This document shows, piece by piece, positions 13,832 through 26,090 of a stretch of 64,000 bases of DNA. The notes below the pieces were generated by a model. It made no database searches, had not been told where the DNA came from, and saw only the letters and a program-made list of their open reading frames with translations. The stretch comes from Torreya grandis (Eukaryota > Streptophyta > Pinopsida > Cupressales > Taxaceae): positions 248,001 to 312,000 of the forward strand of contig JARHVA010004904.1 of NCBI GenBank assembly GCA_037957365.1, read 5' to 3'. The first letter of the stretch is position 1; each line of letters opens with the position of its first letter. The translations under genes were made by a program, and so were the position numbers.

Positions 13832-14009
13832 TTTTCTTTAAGATAACTTGTCAAGGTGAATGTCGGTCTTGATAACATCAGCTACATATTGGTGTGCTAC
13901 TCATAATTTGGTGACTCCATTCAAGGTATAATCTAGTTCAAGGCCATTATTTTTTCATAATTTTTCTCTCATGTTTCATTGTTATTATTATCTCATCATC
14001 TAGTAGATT

Positions 14010-15475
14010 TTTCAATCCTATCAATCCACCTATTCAACCTGAACTTCCTCTTGACATTCAATACCCTCATCCTAATCTACCTTTTGAGGATCAAGAAGAT
14101 TTTGATAGATAAAAAAGAGAAGATATTGAAGAAATTAAATATCTTTAAGAAGAAATGGCTAGTAAACATGACTTTCCTACCTTTAATACTAAAAATCCAA
14201 TTCACCTTTAGGCCTATGATGACGTTCCTCCTAATGCCATAAAGCGTGTGCCCACATTCAATGGTGATAGTCATGTTACACCTAGTGAACACATCAGGGA
14301 TATCTCCAATTTTTTTAGTTTTCATAATGTCACTAAGGATAATATTTCCATTAAACTCCTTGCCATGTCCCTTAGAGGGAAATCACTTTATTGGTATAGG
14401 AATTTACTTGGTGGATGTATCACATCATGTGATGACTTTGGAGTGTTGTTAACTTCAAGGTTTGAAGATGAAAGTGACCATACCTCTCTCATACATCAGC
14501 TCAATGTGATCAAAATAGGCCCAAAATAAATAATGCATAACTTAAATTAGACGTTTCAAAAGACTTGGTATAGATTGCCTCCTCCCATGAGACTGCCTCC
14601 TAGCTTTGTATTACCTACATACTTGAGAGCTATTGTTATTGATATTACTATCATGCTTCAATCTATGGGTGGTTTCACTCTTTATGAAGCATATGAACTT
14701 GTCATTAGAGATAATAATGGCCTCATTCAAGTAGGAAAATTAATTCCTAAGGTGTCTATGACTCTACTACTTAATAGTCTTTCTAATAATCCAAACATTA
14801 CTCTAATTCCTAATGCTAATGTCAATCCTAATACTTCTCCTTAGAAGGCAGATGATGCCATGGATCCATATGAAAAAATTCAAATTTTCAGATCTCAGAT
14901 TTGGAAAAAAGTTGATTATCAAAATCCATATCCATATCAAAAATAATATGGCCAAAAATATGGGAGAGGAATAGGTCAAGGGCAGCTTAATTTCAACATG
15001 CCTACCAATGTGCATAATCCCAATTCTACCATCAATGCAAGAGAGATGGAACCAATGTATAACAACTTGGTAAAAAGATAAGATGAGAAATAAATCCAAT
15101 TCATGGATGGAAATGAGGGTGGAGATTAAGCTATTGTTTCTCAAGGAGGGGTCACTCCTCTCCTATCATCTAAAGATGAAGTTATGATGCAAGCAAATGA
15201 AGATTGGTAGCCTTAGGGAAAAAGATTCACTAACTTCTTAGTGGAAAATAATTTTATGATCAACCAAGGGAAATATATTACAAAAAATAATATATATAAG
15301 ATTAAGGATTTAGGAGGTGATAGTAATATGCATACAAGTTCAACTAATCATTCTACAAGGCAACAAAACATGGTAGTCTCTGATGCCCCTACACCTCGTT
15401 CAAATCATACTATTAGAAGGTCTATTCAAGGTATTTCAAATTATCAACTTTTAAAAATTCTTTGCCTCTAAAGAC
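14010..15475 (+). pseudogene. F gag polyprotein (broken)
   Basis: The best-kept part, about 14238-14530, reads VPTFNGDSHVTPSEHIRD and then AMSLRGKSLYWYRNL. This is the retrotransposon gag fold signature (FxGD, then L.G.A..WY). An N-terminal segment at 14010-14230 is rich in Pro, Asp and Glu. After 14530 the frame continues with stops through the open pieces 14575-14844 and 15241-15471, which contain a Tyr/Pro/Gln-rich stretch near 14870-14950 but no clear CCHC zinc knuckle. Gag forms the virus-like particle around element RNA. Frameshifts and stops show it is not expressed as one protein now. The minus-strand frames at 14077-14325 and 14803-15144 are shadows. Confidence 0.75.
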
Positions 15476-15729
15476 TCAAGAGAAGGTGAGTAATATTACT
15501 TAAACATTGTGGATTATTTTAAGAATGCCAAAGCATCTATCTCTTTATGGGATGTCCTTCACATGCCTGGCCAAATAAAAATTTTGTAAAAGAAATTGTC
15601 CAATATTCCTACTAGTCATTCACATTCAATTCAAATTCATGGTAATTTTTCTCTTAAAAATTCCCATAATAATTTTTTTTAATAATATACTAGAGCTAAT
15701 AATCCTCCACCTTTCTACCTCACTCTCAT

Positions 15730-16330
15730 GTGGGTGAAAAATTAGTCCATAATTGCATAGTTGATAGTGGTGCTTCTACATCAGTCATGCCCAAGGTTGT
15801 AGTTGATAAGTTGGGACTAAAATATGAACCCCATATCAAAGGAGTGATTTAAATATATGGTACACCTACTAAGATAATAGGTTTGATAAATTTTTTTTTA
15901 GGTTTTCCTACATGACTACCCTAGTTCTCCCATTCTTCAAGACATAGTTATTATTGACCTTCCTGCTTATTTTGCAATTTGTCTTTCAAGAGACTTTAAA
16001 TCCAAGATAGGTGGATATATCTTAGATAATTGGTCCTTATTGGACTTTAGGACAAGGTATGGAACAAATGTGACCATTATAACTCAGCCTCTTGCAAGGT
16101 TTCACTTTGAGCCTTACGTTGAAATAAGATCTAACTTGAATTATGTGATCAGTGAGAAGGAGGAGTCTAATGTGGATGATGGTGCTTATAAACTTGAGGG
16201 AGTTTATGACTTGTTACTAGATGAATATGGTGAAAATTATTATGACCATCATCCTTATGCATACTTTGAGCAAATTGACATTGGCACATATATCATACAT
16301 GAAGAGCCATTGACGGAGCTAAAGTAAGTT
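15730..16330 (+). pseudogene. F aspartic protease and C-terminal linker
   Basis: Near 15750-15800 the frame reads NCIVDSGASTSVMPKVVVDK, with the catalytic Asp-Ser-Gly intact, followed by LGLKYEPHIKGV. A frameshift lies near 15900. The fold then resumes with LPAYFAICLSRDFKSKIGGY and LDFRTRYGT (16040 on), matching the C-terminal half of plant gypsy proteases (LSRDF, then GGY). The open piece at 16040-16327 is the protease tail plus an acidic linker (EKEES, NVDDG). The protease would cleave gag and later products. RT, which normally follows, is absent. At least one frameshift and two stops make it non-functional. Confidence 0.75.
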
Positions 16331-16339
16331 TCAAATATC

Positions 16340-16990
16340 CTTTCTCACAGGTTGCTGAGAGTAGCTATTTGATTCATGTATATGATGATGGATTAAAAAT
16401 AATAATTTATCACCATAGTGGGAAGAATGATGTCTTTCTGATTACTATTGATGAAGATGCTCTTGATGATGACACTCATGAGAAAGAAGAGAATGATTTA
16501 TGATAAAGGTTAAAGACCATATGTCAAGAATTTGATCAACTAGGTAAGACTCCTTCTCCTCCAAACAAATGTATATCTGATGTGTTTGTTGATAATACTA
16601 ATGATTAGGCTCTTTAATGTTCTATCAATAATGAAATTAAGTGCCATGTTATGAAAGAAGATGGACATCAATCTACTATTCAAAATCTTGTAGTCCTAGG
16701 AGGACCTAGTGGAGTCAAATAAATTTTTGTTATGCCTAAATCACAATAAATATATCCATATGAGGTAAATTCATATTCAAAGGTATTGGAACATGATGAA
16801 GATAATCTTGATGCTCCCAAACATTAAGAACATTCTACTCAAAAAGAGAGCAAAGTTGAGGTAGTTGGCATACATTCTAATCTACAATATGAGGAAGGCA
16901 TATCAAATATGATAATGTTAAATAAAATTATAGCTCAAATCAAGGATTTTATAGATAAAATAAGATAATTCATAAAGGTTATAAATAGTT
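16340..16990 (+). pseudogene. F third ORF, acidic, unknown function
   Basis: A stop-broken frame rich in Asp, Glu and His (ITIDEDALDDDTHEKEEN) leads into TICQEFDQLGKTPSPPNKCIS, matching the F-prime ORF at 1690-2580. It ends about 330 bp before the 3' LTR. Conservation of one motif between two separately inserted copies suggests it was a translated product. I recognise no domain. It occupies the place where RT and integrase should be, so it may be what is left of a gag-pol linker after deletion, or an accessory ORF. Confidence 0.6.
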
Positions 16991-17312
16991 CACTTTCAGG
17001 CCCAAGAAGGCATAGAGGTGGTAGGCTTCTTGAACATTAAAAAATGTAAGTGGTTAATGATGGGCATGCTAGACTACCTTCATAGAATGACAAAGATGCA
17101 AGGGGAACTATATTTGACCCTGGTTGAGGTATGATAATAATTTTTTCACCTCAAGAGTGAGGTTTTTTAAATAGTAGATTAGGTGTGTGTGTCTTTCTTT
17201 CAGTTGTGTTGTGTTCCATAAGTGTTCTTGAGAACACATGTTTTATTTCCCTTTGGTGTGTCTTGTTTTGTGTCTTTCCTTGTGTTTAGTGAGGTGTTAA
17301 AATAAAATTATG
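16991..17312 (+). other. F 3' untranslated region before the 3' LTR
   Basis: T-rich DNA with TGTGTTGTGT-type words. The same pattern stands in front of the F-prime 3' LTR (2690-2840), so this is part of the element. A purine-rich tract just before position 17313 is weak here but clear in F-prime. Confidence 0.5.
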
Positions 17313-20300
17313 TGTCAAACCTATGTATAGGTGACTTCATGGCCTAAAGGACAATATTAGGTTACTGGTATTGGCATAACAAGCATACCACCCTTGGGAA
17401 ATGGCTAAGAATGTTGATAATTGTTTACCACAAGTCAAAAGAAGTCAACCCTTTATAGTCCAAAACTTGATATAGGGGTATATTATAATGTCATATGGTG
17501 TGTCATGGTTTATTTTATGTAATTTAATGTCTTATTATCCTTGGTCATAGTCCAATTTAGTCCTTATGTCATTTTGAGTCACGTAAGGGTCATATATGGG
17601 TCATTAATGAGGGTGGTACATTTTTATTAGGTATAAATGTCTTATTTAATCCTTCATAATGTAACTAATGTTATTCCCTATTATATTCCTTGTCAGGAAT
17701 GTCAGTGTTAATAGAAAATTGAAGGTTTTAACTAAAAATCAAGAAAATAACTAAAAAATAAGGAGTTTTAAAGGTTATATGGCATGTGGGAAAGAATGGC
17801 ACATGGGATAAACTTATGAAATGACCCTTCATATTATTTGAATCCATTTTCATTATTTATATATTTTTTAAGTGTCTTAAATAGACTAAAACCATTCTAT
17901 CTCTCCATCACTCCACTTGGCAAGCAAAATTGGTTAACATGTCTTTGGATGATATAGACAGTATAGGGACTTACATGTCAAATGATATTGGTGGTGGATA
18001 TTACAATTGGTGTGATTAATTTTAATGTTTTTATTTGGAATAATGGTTACCTACACTTTATGAACCATCCTTAACAAGTTGGTTATCTATTTCTACTTAT
18101 TATTTCCCATACCCTATAGATTTTTCTCTTGTTTAAGCTAGTTTGTATAACTTAGTTGATTAATTTTCTTCTAGAGGATGTTTAATTCCTTATATCATGT
18201 TTCCCATTTTTTGTTTCATGATTGGAATTTATTTTATGGATCAAATAGTTCATCTCATAGGAAGATGTCACTAATAGACTAGTAATCATATTTCACCACT
18301 TACAAAGGTCCTGGTGCTCACAATGGTTTTATGTGAATGTAATATGATATGAAACATGTTTTAATGTCATAAAAATCACTTTTTTCTCCAATATAGGACT
18401 CTCAAGATCATCCATTGATAAATCACACAGTCAAGGATGTGATACATAGTCATTTAGTGCATATAATTAGTTGAATCATGGTGTGTGGAGTTATGAGGAT
18501 GTTATTGGAGGTGTTTGAAGATTCTATAAGGTGTTAGACATATTATTGAAACATTATAAATAAAATAAACCTCTCTAATTTTATATTATTGACTGTGATG
18601 ATTATTTCTCACATATATGCAGGATTGCAACTCTAATCTACACTTGCAAGTGCTCTTAGGAGAATGCTAGGTTGGAACGGTAGTTTTTAAACTTGTTTAA
18701 ATTTTTTAAAAGCTGTAAAAATTCATTTTATCACTTTGATAATATCCATATCTAATTTCAAGTCCTATACTATGCATATTTATTAGGTTTTCATTCACTA
18801 CCTGCACTTTAAAATGTCCACCTATAGGTGGCACTAGTAGAGATCTGAGAATGCTTCATAAAGGAGATTTACAACGTTAGAGACCTTCATCAGGTTAAAA
18901 TACGTTTGATTCACCTTAATAATGATGTTTGGAGTAATAGGCAAGAAGGAAGACTTGAGAGGTCTCTCCAAGTGAAAGAATTTGAATTCAGGGATAGGTT
19001 TCCCTAAAACACCAAAATAAAGTCCTAAACACTTTTATAAATGCCATATAACAATGTTGCATGATGCATATATGAGTTTAGATGCACCCATGTTATATCC
19101 TCCACATATGGGTGTAAACTTTTAAAATAAAATGGGTGTTTGACCAAGGAAAGTGATGTTTGGAGGCTTCAAAGTTACATATTTATTCATAGTAATTTCT
19201 CAATAATGTCTATAGGATTTGAACTTCAAGTGAACTCTACACCTAAAGATGGTAAAGTGGGAACATATCTACATGATGAGTGATCCTATGAAGGTAATTA
19301 GGACATTTTTATCTCAAATATTCATAAAAAATGGTTGAATTTCAATCTATAATCCTCCATCAACACCTATAACTATCCTTTGCCCTGAGACAACTCACCT
19401 ATAGTTGATTGTAAACTCTCATAAGTCCATAAGGTGATCTTTTACATAGAAAAACAAAAAAATACTATTAGGAGATGCCTAAAAAGACTTCAAAGGGGAT
19501 CATATACCATGTAAAATTATTTCAAGGTGGATACTAACCTACATGACCCTTATTTTTCCATCAGTGGGCATATATAGTCAACTATAGTGGATAGTCAATT
19601 AGAGCATGGTGTTCTTGATGTTGGAAGGGTATGAACATGATGTGAATCAATACAAGAATTTTAAAATGACCCTAAAGTTTACAATAAGGCCTTTAATAAT
19701 TATTTCCAAGGTTTAACCACATACTACCACCTACATGTGTCTCTTTTAAATAAGAAATCATAGTCAACAGTCTAATTAAAGTTAAGAGCAAGGTACGTGT
19801 GAAGTGTTTGGAAAATTTTGGGTAGTATGTAGGTATGGAAACACATTAATAATATTTTTAATAGTATAAATATATCCTTACCACATAGAAACAAGGGAAG
19901 AAGAGCTCTCATACAAGTAACATACAATCAACATATAAGGCCTATACAGAGTCAACCTTCTCAAAATTCTTTTTTGGGTATTGGAGTGTTTTAAGGGGTT
20001 AGGGGTATAAATTAACCTTAAGAATTTACATAGAGGGTCCAAATATCTTTTTAAATCTCATAATATCTTAATTTTTCCTTGGATAACAAGGGAGATGACC
20101 TATGTTCTATCTTACATAGATGGCACTCCTAGAATATGAAACCCTATAGGTTCAACATAAAAGAGATGACAAGGTGGGTTCAAGGTTGATAAGAAATTAT
20201 AGGAGGATTTGGAGAGTTTAATTACACATATAAATACATGGAAAAAATTTCATAAAGGTGAGAAACATGTCAGGGTGTCTTAAACCCATGAGCATGTAGA

Positions 20301-22226
20301 TAAATCTATTAGGTCTTGATAAGGCCTAGTGCCTAATAGGGTCTAAACTTCATTCCTAGGGATAAAATAACATTAAAAAGACTTGTAACATGTTTATTGG
20401 GATTAATAAGGTGTGTTAAATCTTTTTTCATGTAGATAAAACCACATGTAAGCCATTTTTTGGGTTAGACCAACTCAAGCCTATTCACAATGGAGAACAA
20501 AGCTCAAGAGGCTAACTTGAGATGCTTATACCTACTTGGAGGATTTGCATGATATTTTGAGTGGTTGGGGGATGATGAAGGATGTATTCAACACTAAATT
20601 CGTGTAATTTTTTTTCAAATTGGATGTCAGACTTGTATGAATAATCCTTAGAGGGTAAAATGACTCTAAACTCTCTAAAACCCTTGCTAAGGACCTAATT
20701 GGTAAAATGAAGTAATATAAGAATCCATATGGAATTGAATCAATTGGAAGATTATTTTAAGTTTTATAAGACTCTCCAAGTCTCCTCCCTATAAATTTGA
20801 GTTTCACCCTACTTGTACGAATAAGTTGGAAATTGGATTTTATTAACTATTTTTGGTTTTTTGTAGGTACAAAAGGTTTTTAAAAGATGAAATATACTTT
20901 GGGAGAGATATTTGGAGTTAACCTAACTAAAAATATTCATTTATTTCCTTATTTAATTTCTTAAGTTCCTCTATAAGTGACTTCATCTCAACTAGTCCAA
21001 ACTGACATAGTGAACAAGCTAGCGGGAGGGTGAAAAATATAAGTGAGAGGCCTTTTAAGGTCTACATGAGGAATATAAGGCCATGAGGGGTCCTAATATG
21101 TGTCATAAACTCCTATTTATATATAATATTGGAAAAATTAATACCAAATTTGGTGCCAAGTGTGAAGGGTGAGTGAAAGAAGAGTTATTCAGATTGTAGG
21201 TAGTAATAACTCACCTTTAGAATAATACTGATGATTAGGGATGAAACCTATTAATGTAAGAGCATGAATATAACCCATAAATATTAGTGAAATCATCACA
21301 TCTATCTATATTCTATTGTGGGACGTTCCAAGAAGGCCAAATGATGAAGGTAATTTTCTGAGTAAGCAATTGAGGAGTTCTACACCACATATTAAGAGTT
21401 TCATGTTTTGAGGGACATTTGACCAAGTAGACCTTACATTTTATGTTCCATATTCCTATCTATATCATGTGTAATTCCTTATCTCATCATGAAACATGTC
21501 CTAATGACTCTTTTACTTCATTCTCTTCTCCTCTCTCTCAAATTCTATAAGTAGTAGCCATTTTGGCTCTTGTAAAATAAGACCACACCATGTATGGAGA
21601 AGCCCTGATAGAATGACATTATAATTTGGATTTTAATAATAAATTAAAGTCTATTTTTTAATTCATAAACATTTTTAAAAGTGTGCAAAGTGATGTATGG
21701 TGATGCTAAGTAATAATCTTCTATCCTTACTTACCTTATCCTCTCATGTTTATGCAAGAGTTCATATTCTAGCAGGTCACATAAAGTGTAGCTAGTGTGT
21801 TAGAATATTTTAAAGTGTAAAATATTATTAGAGTTTGTAATATACATTATGGTTCACTTATATTGTGTTGTCTCATGCATATCACCTCTATGTTGAAACA
21901 CTTTATGTTAGAACCTTTTAGGACTTGGAATCTAGTTTGCATGTTTTGTTTATTAGTGAGAGAAGTATGGTGGTATTGTGGAAATCCTTCTACTATATCA
22001 CCAACTTAGATTAGTTTCATTTCATGTAAAATTATATATCTTTTACCAAAAATAACTAGTTAAGTAGGTGATAAGTATTTTAAGGTCTATTTAGGGAGCT
22101 AACCCTTAAACCTAGAGGTCTACTTCTACCTATAGGTAAACTCACATACATATAAGTTTTCCCATGTTACCAAAACATAGAGGAGGATTGAAAAACCTCC
22201 TATGGTGTAAAAATTTGGTGAAAATA
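17313..22226 (+). repeat. 3' LTR of F, 4.9 kb, full length
   Basis: Starts TGTCAAACCTATGTATAGG and ends TTTGGTGAAAATA. It matches 9005-13807 and 2841-7806 along its length. Immediately right of it the minus-strand pol of G resumes, which fixes the boundary within a few bases. Like the other two copies it contains scattered ACCTATAGGTG-like words. No open frame over 60 codons is present. Confidence 0.88.
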
Positions 22227-22450
22227 TTACTCACCCACTTAGACTTTTCAATTGGAGTAATGATTCCTGCATACAACATGCTATCTATTTCTTCCTTGAC
22301 TCAAACACTTAAATTAAGATTCATTCAATAAGGCCTCTTCTTGATAGATCAACCACATTTTACTAGATTTATGTGTATTTTACTTAAATACTCATGCACA
22401 ACTTTCATTTAAAAATATTTATAAGGGAAGACATCTTAATACTCTTTCAA
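22227..22450 (-). pseudogene. Element G pol, part 1: RT N-terminus
   Basis: The minus strand reads VKEEIDSMLYAGIITPIEKS followed by KWVSNIF, then the sequence turns into the LTR of F. This is the opening of the gypsy RT domain (KEEI.K.L..G.I.P...S.WVSP). The next conserved residues should be a KK..G.IR.CVD block, which is missing. The reading resumes at 9004 with the PFPxPFTDEVL-like segment. It marks the insertion point of F. Confidence 0.8.
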
Positions 22451-23585
22451 TATATAAAACACCTTAGATATCTTGGTATCAAAAGAGTAATCTCCCATAA
22501 TAACCATTTTGGGTGCATCATCCATGTCAATATTTCATTTAATAGTCTCAAGTAACTCTAAGTATTGGTATTATTAAATTTTTATGGTATCATAAACATT
22601 ATTTTCGCCATAATCCATGTGTATATCCAAATGATCAGTCGATGGGTCAAGTGTATCAGATTTGACACCTTCATTAACTTCATACATGAGATTCTACTTA
22701 CCCTTGTAGATTTGTTCTCTTATTGCATGGTATAACATAGGTTTATGTGGTGGAGAGGATTCATTCTCATTAGGTTCAAGGAAAATATTCAAGTTATCCT
22801 CTCATGTGCCATGTATGCATTTGATTTGATCTTTAATTGGGTCTTGATCACCTACAACATCCTGATGCATAGCTTATAATGTAAGACATAAATACATTTG
22901 TTGGGATAAATATGATATATTTGAAATCATGATACTCTTAATAATATGCCAAGAACTCATGTCTAGATGGATATCTTCATGGACATACCATGCTCTATCC
23001 CAAGTGCATAGGATTTTATAGAATTCATGAACCTAGAGGTCAGGGAAAAATGTTTCATCTAACATCCACATATTACCGTAAGATTCAAGGTGAGGTTTTA
23101 TATATTTAATGCCAATATAATTGATGGTGCCACATATGTGGTTACCATTGTAAAAGTAATGGTGTAAATTAGAATGAACTCAATCCCAAGTAAGAAGATG
23201 TTCCTAATGTATTTTCCACCACTGAATAGTTATTCCATTAAAGATATGAATAATTGATCATACCCGATCAATGTTAGAATCATATAAAACTTATAACTAT
23301 TATTAAAAAAAATATATGCCCATTTGACCATGGAATCTTATATCATTATCTAATATTTTTGGTAGTGCCGCCATGATTTATCCATGAAGGAGATGAACAA
23401 ATTTATGGCATATATGTTACTTTCACAGAGTATCATTATGACTTCCTATGGTGCCATAGATCCTCCAAATAATATTATAGTCACCTTAAGCCCATTATTC
23501 ATGTGAATTACTAGTGGTGTCAAATAGAGAGCATGCATCCATCGAATGCAAGATTCCATCCAAGGTGGGATCAAGTATTTAGTAC
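22451..23585 (-). pseudogene. Element G protease-RT linker, heavily decayed
   Basis: This lies between the protease and RT parts of G. Only short stretches can be read and no domain is recognisable. Gypsy elements usually have a poorly conserved acidic linker here. The plus-strand open frame at 23533-23766 is a shadow of the protease end. Confidence 0.45.
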
Positions 23586-24035
23586 CCCATGTGACATTAT
23601 TAATGTAGTTGATGTCCTCATCAACATTGACCTACCTAGCATAAGGAGGCCCATGATCATGGTCCAAAGGAATAAAAATACATTTTTATTCATTATCAAA
23701 GTTGATGTATCACTTTTTAAGTCTCAAATTAGCATTATTTATGTAACACCATGGGTGACCCAATAAAGGTAGGAAGTCATCAGCCTCAACCAACTCTATG
23801 ACTTCAAAATAAACTTTGAAAGTAACACCAAATATATCCATAGTGGTATATTTAAGTAAACCAATGGGTAAATCATGAGTCTTTTTGGACATAAATAACA
23901 TGTGGGGTGAAAGTTACAAAGATAGGAAGCCATATTTTGCTAAGAATCTTTGGTAAGAACATTTACTTTACCATCAGTATCAACTAAGATATCCTGGATA
24001 ACCCATCCATCTATAGAAATGTTAGCCAATATCTC
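23586..24035 (-). pseudogene. Element G aspartic protease
   Basis: The minus strand reads ISIDGWVIQDILVDTDGKVN, where the catalytic triplet appears as Asp-Thr-Asp in place of Asp-Thr/Ser-Gly. It then reads LPIGLLKYTTMDIFGVTFKV, LGHPWCYINNANLRLKK and the linker KCIFIPLDHDHG. The PWCY and KYTT blocks are typical of the protease of one plant gypsy group. The loss of the catalytic Gly plus frameshifts indicate it is dead. It lies between gag (right) and RT (left), the normal order for a minus-strand element. Confidence 0.75.
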
Positions 24036-24499
24036 CTTGTCTGCTTCTGTGCTAGGATGGATATGAATTTTTTGCTATCATGCATGGTTTAACTATCAAT
24101 ATTTAGTAGGCCTAGGTGTATGATTCCTTATCTAGTTTCAAAATAAATGTATAATGTCCTCATCCAATAGTTATTTGCATGCTCTTGAAATTCATATTGT
24201 GTATGTCATGAAGGTTTATAGCTTTCTACATATCAACACATGTAACATCATTATCCTTAAAGAACTAAATATTTCCCTACAATTATCTTATCAAATTCAT
24301 AGTGTCAAAAAACACCTCCTTTTTCTATAGAGCATATAGATAGCAGGTAACATGAAGTTCTTCATGTTGAAATTTATCAATGGGTAGATTAGACACATAC
24401 TGGGACTAACCACCACTCCACGTTGTAATATTAACTCTAAGACCTGCTGGAGTTACATGGTGTAGTATCCACTATGGCTTGTCAATATATATCATGTTA

Positions 24500-25790
24500 T
24501 CACCCTTCTCATTTATTTCCTTTGTAATAACAATGTACAAGTTAGGGAACTCCTCTAGACAGTTTTCATTTTTACAAAAGGCACATGTAGGATATATTGG
24601 GAAATCACATTAGTAGTGCTCATGGGAACTAAACTTATAACAAGTTCATGGTGGAAAGAATCCACATCTATGTACACAACCACAACCATGACCACAATAA
24701 CCACCTCTATTCTCTTGGTTATTAGCAACATATATCTAATGTGTACCACTTATATGTGCCTCATAAATTTCACTAATGAGATGATAATCATTGGTATTGT
24801 GAGTGTATGTATCACATATCTTGTAATAGTTTGATACCTTTGACTGAGTGGCACATTATAATAGAGGACAACCTTGGATGTTGTGCTCTTCTTGGAAAAT
24901 CTCATAAGATTACTTCAACATGGATCAAATATTATTACAAGGATAATTATTATGGTTTTGTCCTTTGGAATCATATTTGACACACCGTAAGCCATTTTGG
25001 GTGTCATGAGAATTATGTACAATGAGTTTTTCTATTTGAGATGTCACTATAGTGATCTGAGCCTCTATGAAGGGACTAATCCCTATGTCAATACTACCAA
25101 TAATTTCCACATGAAGGGAATATTTTAAGGCCTTTCATGGGTTGGTGCAAGTTTTATGTGATAAGGTATATTTGAAAGAAAGAAATAAACCTCCTATGCA
25201 AATCTGGGAGTGCCTCTAAATCAAACCATTGGGCATATTGAGCAACATTTATCTCAAAAGAGAGTTTAGATAGAAGAATGCAGCAACATATTGAGCAACA
25301 TTTATTTAAAATGTGCATCATACTCATGCATGCTCTTAATGAGTTTTTGCTTGATATCCTTCAAGGAAGTTATATCCTATTGTCAGAACTATGGGATATC
25401 AAGTTCTTGGAGGAATGCTACCTTGAGATAATCATAATCTACCATAACATGTTGAGGATCATACTTATATACCACATGTGTGCATAGTCTATATGGGTGG
25501 TCATGAAATGGGTTGATTTTCATTTAAAAGAGGTGATTCCATGTACTCTCTAGATAAGTTCACACTTATGAACATGCTCTATGGTATTTTCCACACCTCA
25601 ATACTCTAGAAAGTGTAGTGTCATATCATAGTATATAGTGGGTAGTGGAGGTGATTATAATGGGTAATTTGAGAAGCCCTTCCAATCCCTCCTGTAACTT
25701 GTGAGGGAGGTCCACCACTACCTATTATTCCTCTTCCAAGTATTCAAACTGAACCACCACTGATTCCACCTCCCATGGCCCCCACAATAA
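24500..25790 (-). pseudogene. Element G gag
   Basis: A Gly-rich start (MGGGISGGS near 25776) is followed by a broken gag core: HVVYKYDPQHVMVDYDYLKV (near 25480), AFLQELDIP, DIKQKLIKSMHEYDAHFK (near 25330). A frame-shifted continuation reads LSFEINVAQYAQWFDLEALP. Near 24720-24560 a Cys/His-rich stretch (GGYCGHGCGCVHRCG, then CYKF..HEHY) followed by CAFCK and a further Cys is the remnant of a zinc-knuckle region that binds RNA. The small minus-strand open frames at 24925-25110 and 24555-24749 are pieces of it or neighbouring frames. Many frameshifts. Confidence 0.65.
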
Positions 25791-26085
25791 TAGAAACACC
25801 TAACACATTAGGCATTGAGGTAAGTTAAATAACTATAGTCATGATGGTACTTTTCACACTAGTTATGCTTGGTACACTAAGAATTCCAAATTGGGCCATA
25901 AAATTATCACACAAAGGAAAATAAATATCCAATAAACTATTATATAAACATTATTCTACAAATGTATCTCTCACAAGTTCAATTTATGAATCTACATAGT
26001 TTGTATCCCATTTGCACACAAATATATCATCTAACTCAAAATAATGAGCTCACACCATAGGTGGGGAACTGGGCCTGTCCAAATT
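25791..26085 (-). other. Element G leader upstream of gag
   Basis: Non-coding sequence upstream of the G gag start. It is cut at 26090 by element E. If E inserted into G, the rest of the leader and the 5' LTR of G should continue right of 43786. Confidence 0.45.
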
Positions 26086-26090
26086 TAGTT
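26086..26090. repeat. Target site duplication of E, left copy (TAGTT)
   Basis: TAGTT directly precedes the TGTAGACACC start of the left LTR. The same five bases follow the right LTR at 43781-43785. Five bases is the usual duplication for gypsy integrase. Confidence 0.85.

Larger units (their letters stand above)
9005..22226 (+). mobile_element. Element F: long-LTR non-autonomous gypsy retrotransposon
   Basis: The element is about 13.2 kb: two LTRs of about 4.8 and 4.9 kb around a 3.5-kb internal region. It holds a primer-binding site, gag, a protease with an intact DSGA motif and an acidic ORF, then runs straight into the 3' LTR. No RT, RNase H or integrase motifs are visible, so it must have depended on enzymes from a relative. 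It sits inside the RT gene of element G. The 5' LTR lacks about 110 bp at its start. The host pol sequence at the same junction lacks about 25 expected codons, so a deletion removed the left edge and any target duplication. The layout resembles what has been called TR-GAG or LARD-type elements. Confidence 0.85.

Noticed and set aside
13979..14242. 87-codon plus frame before F gag
   Set aside because: A different frame from the gag reading; Leu/Ile/Lys-rich by composition only.
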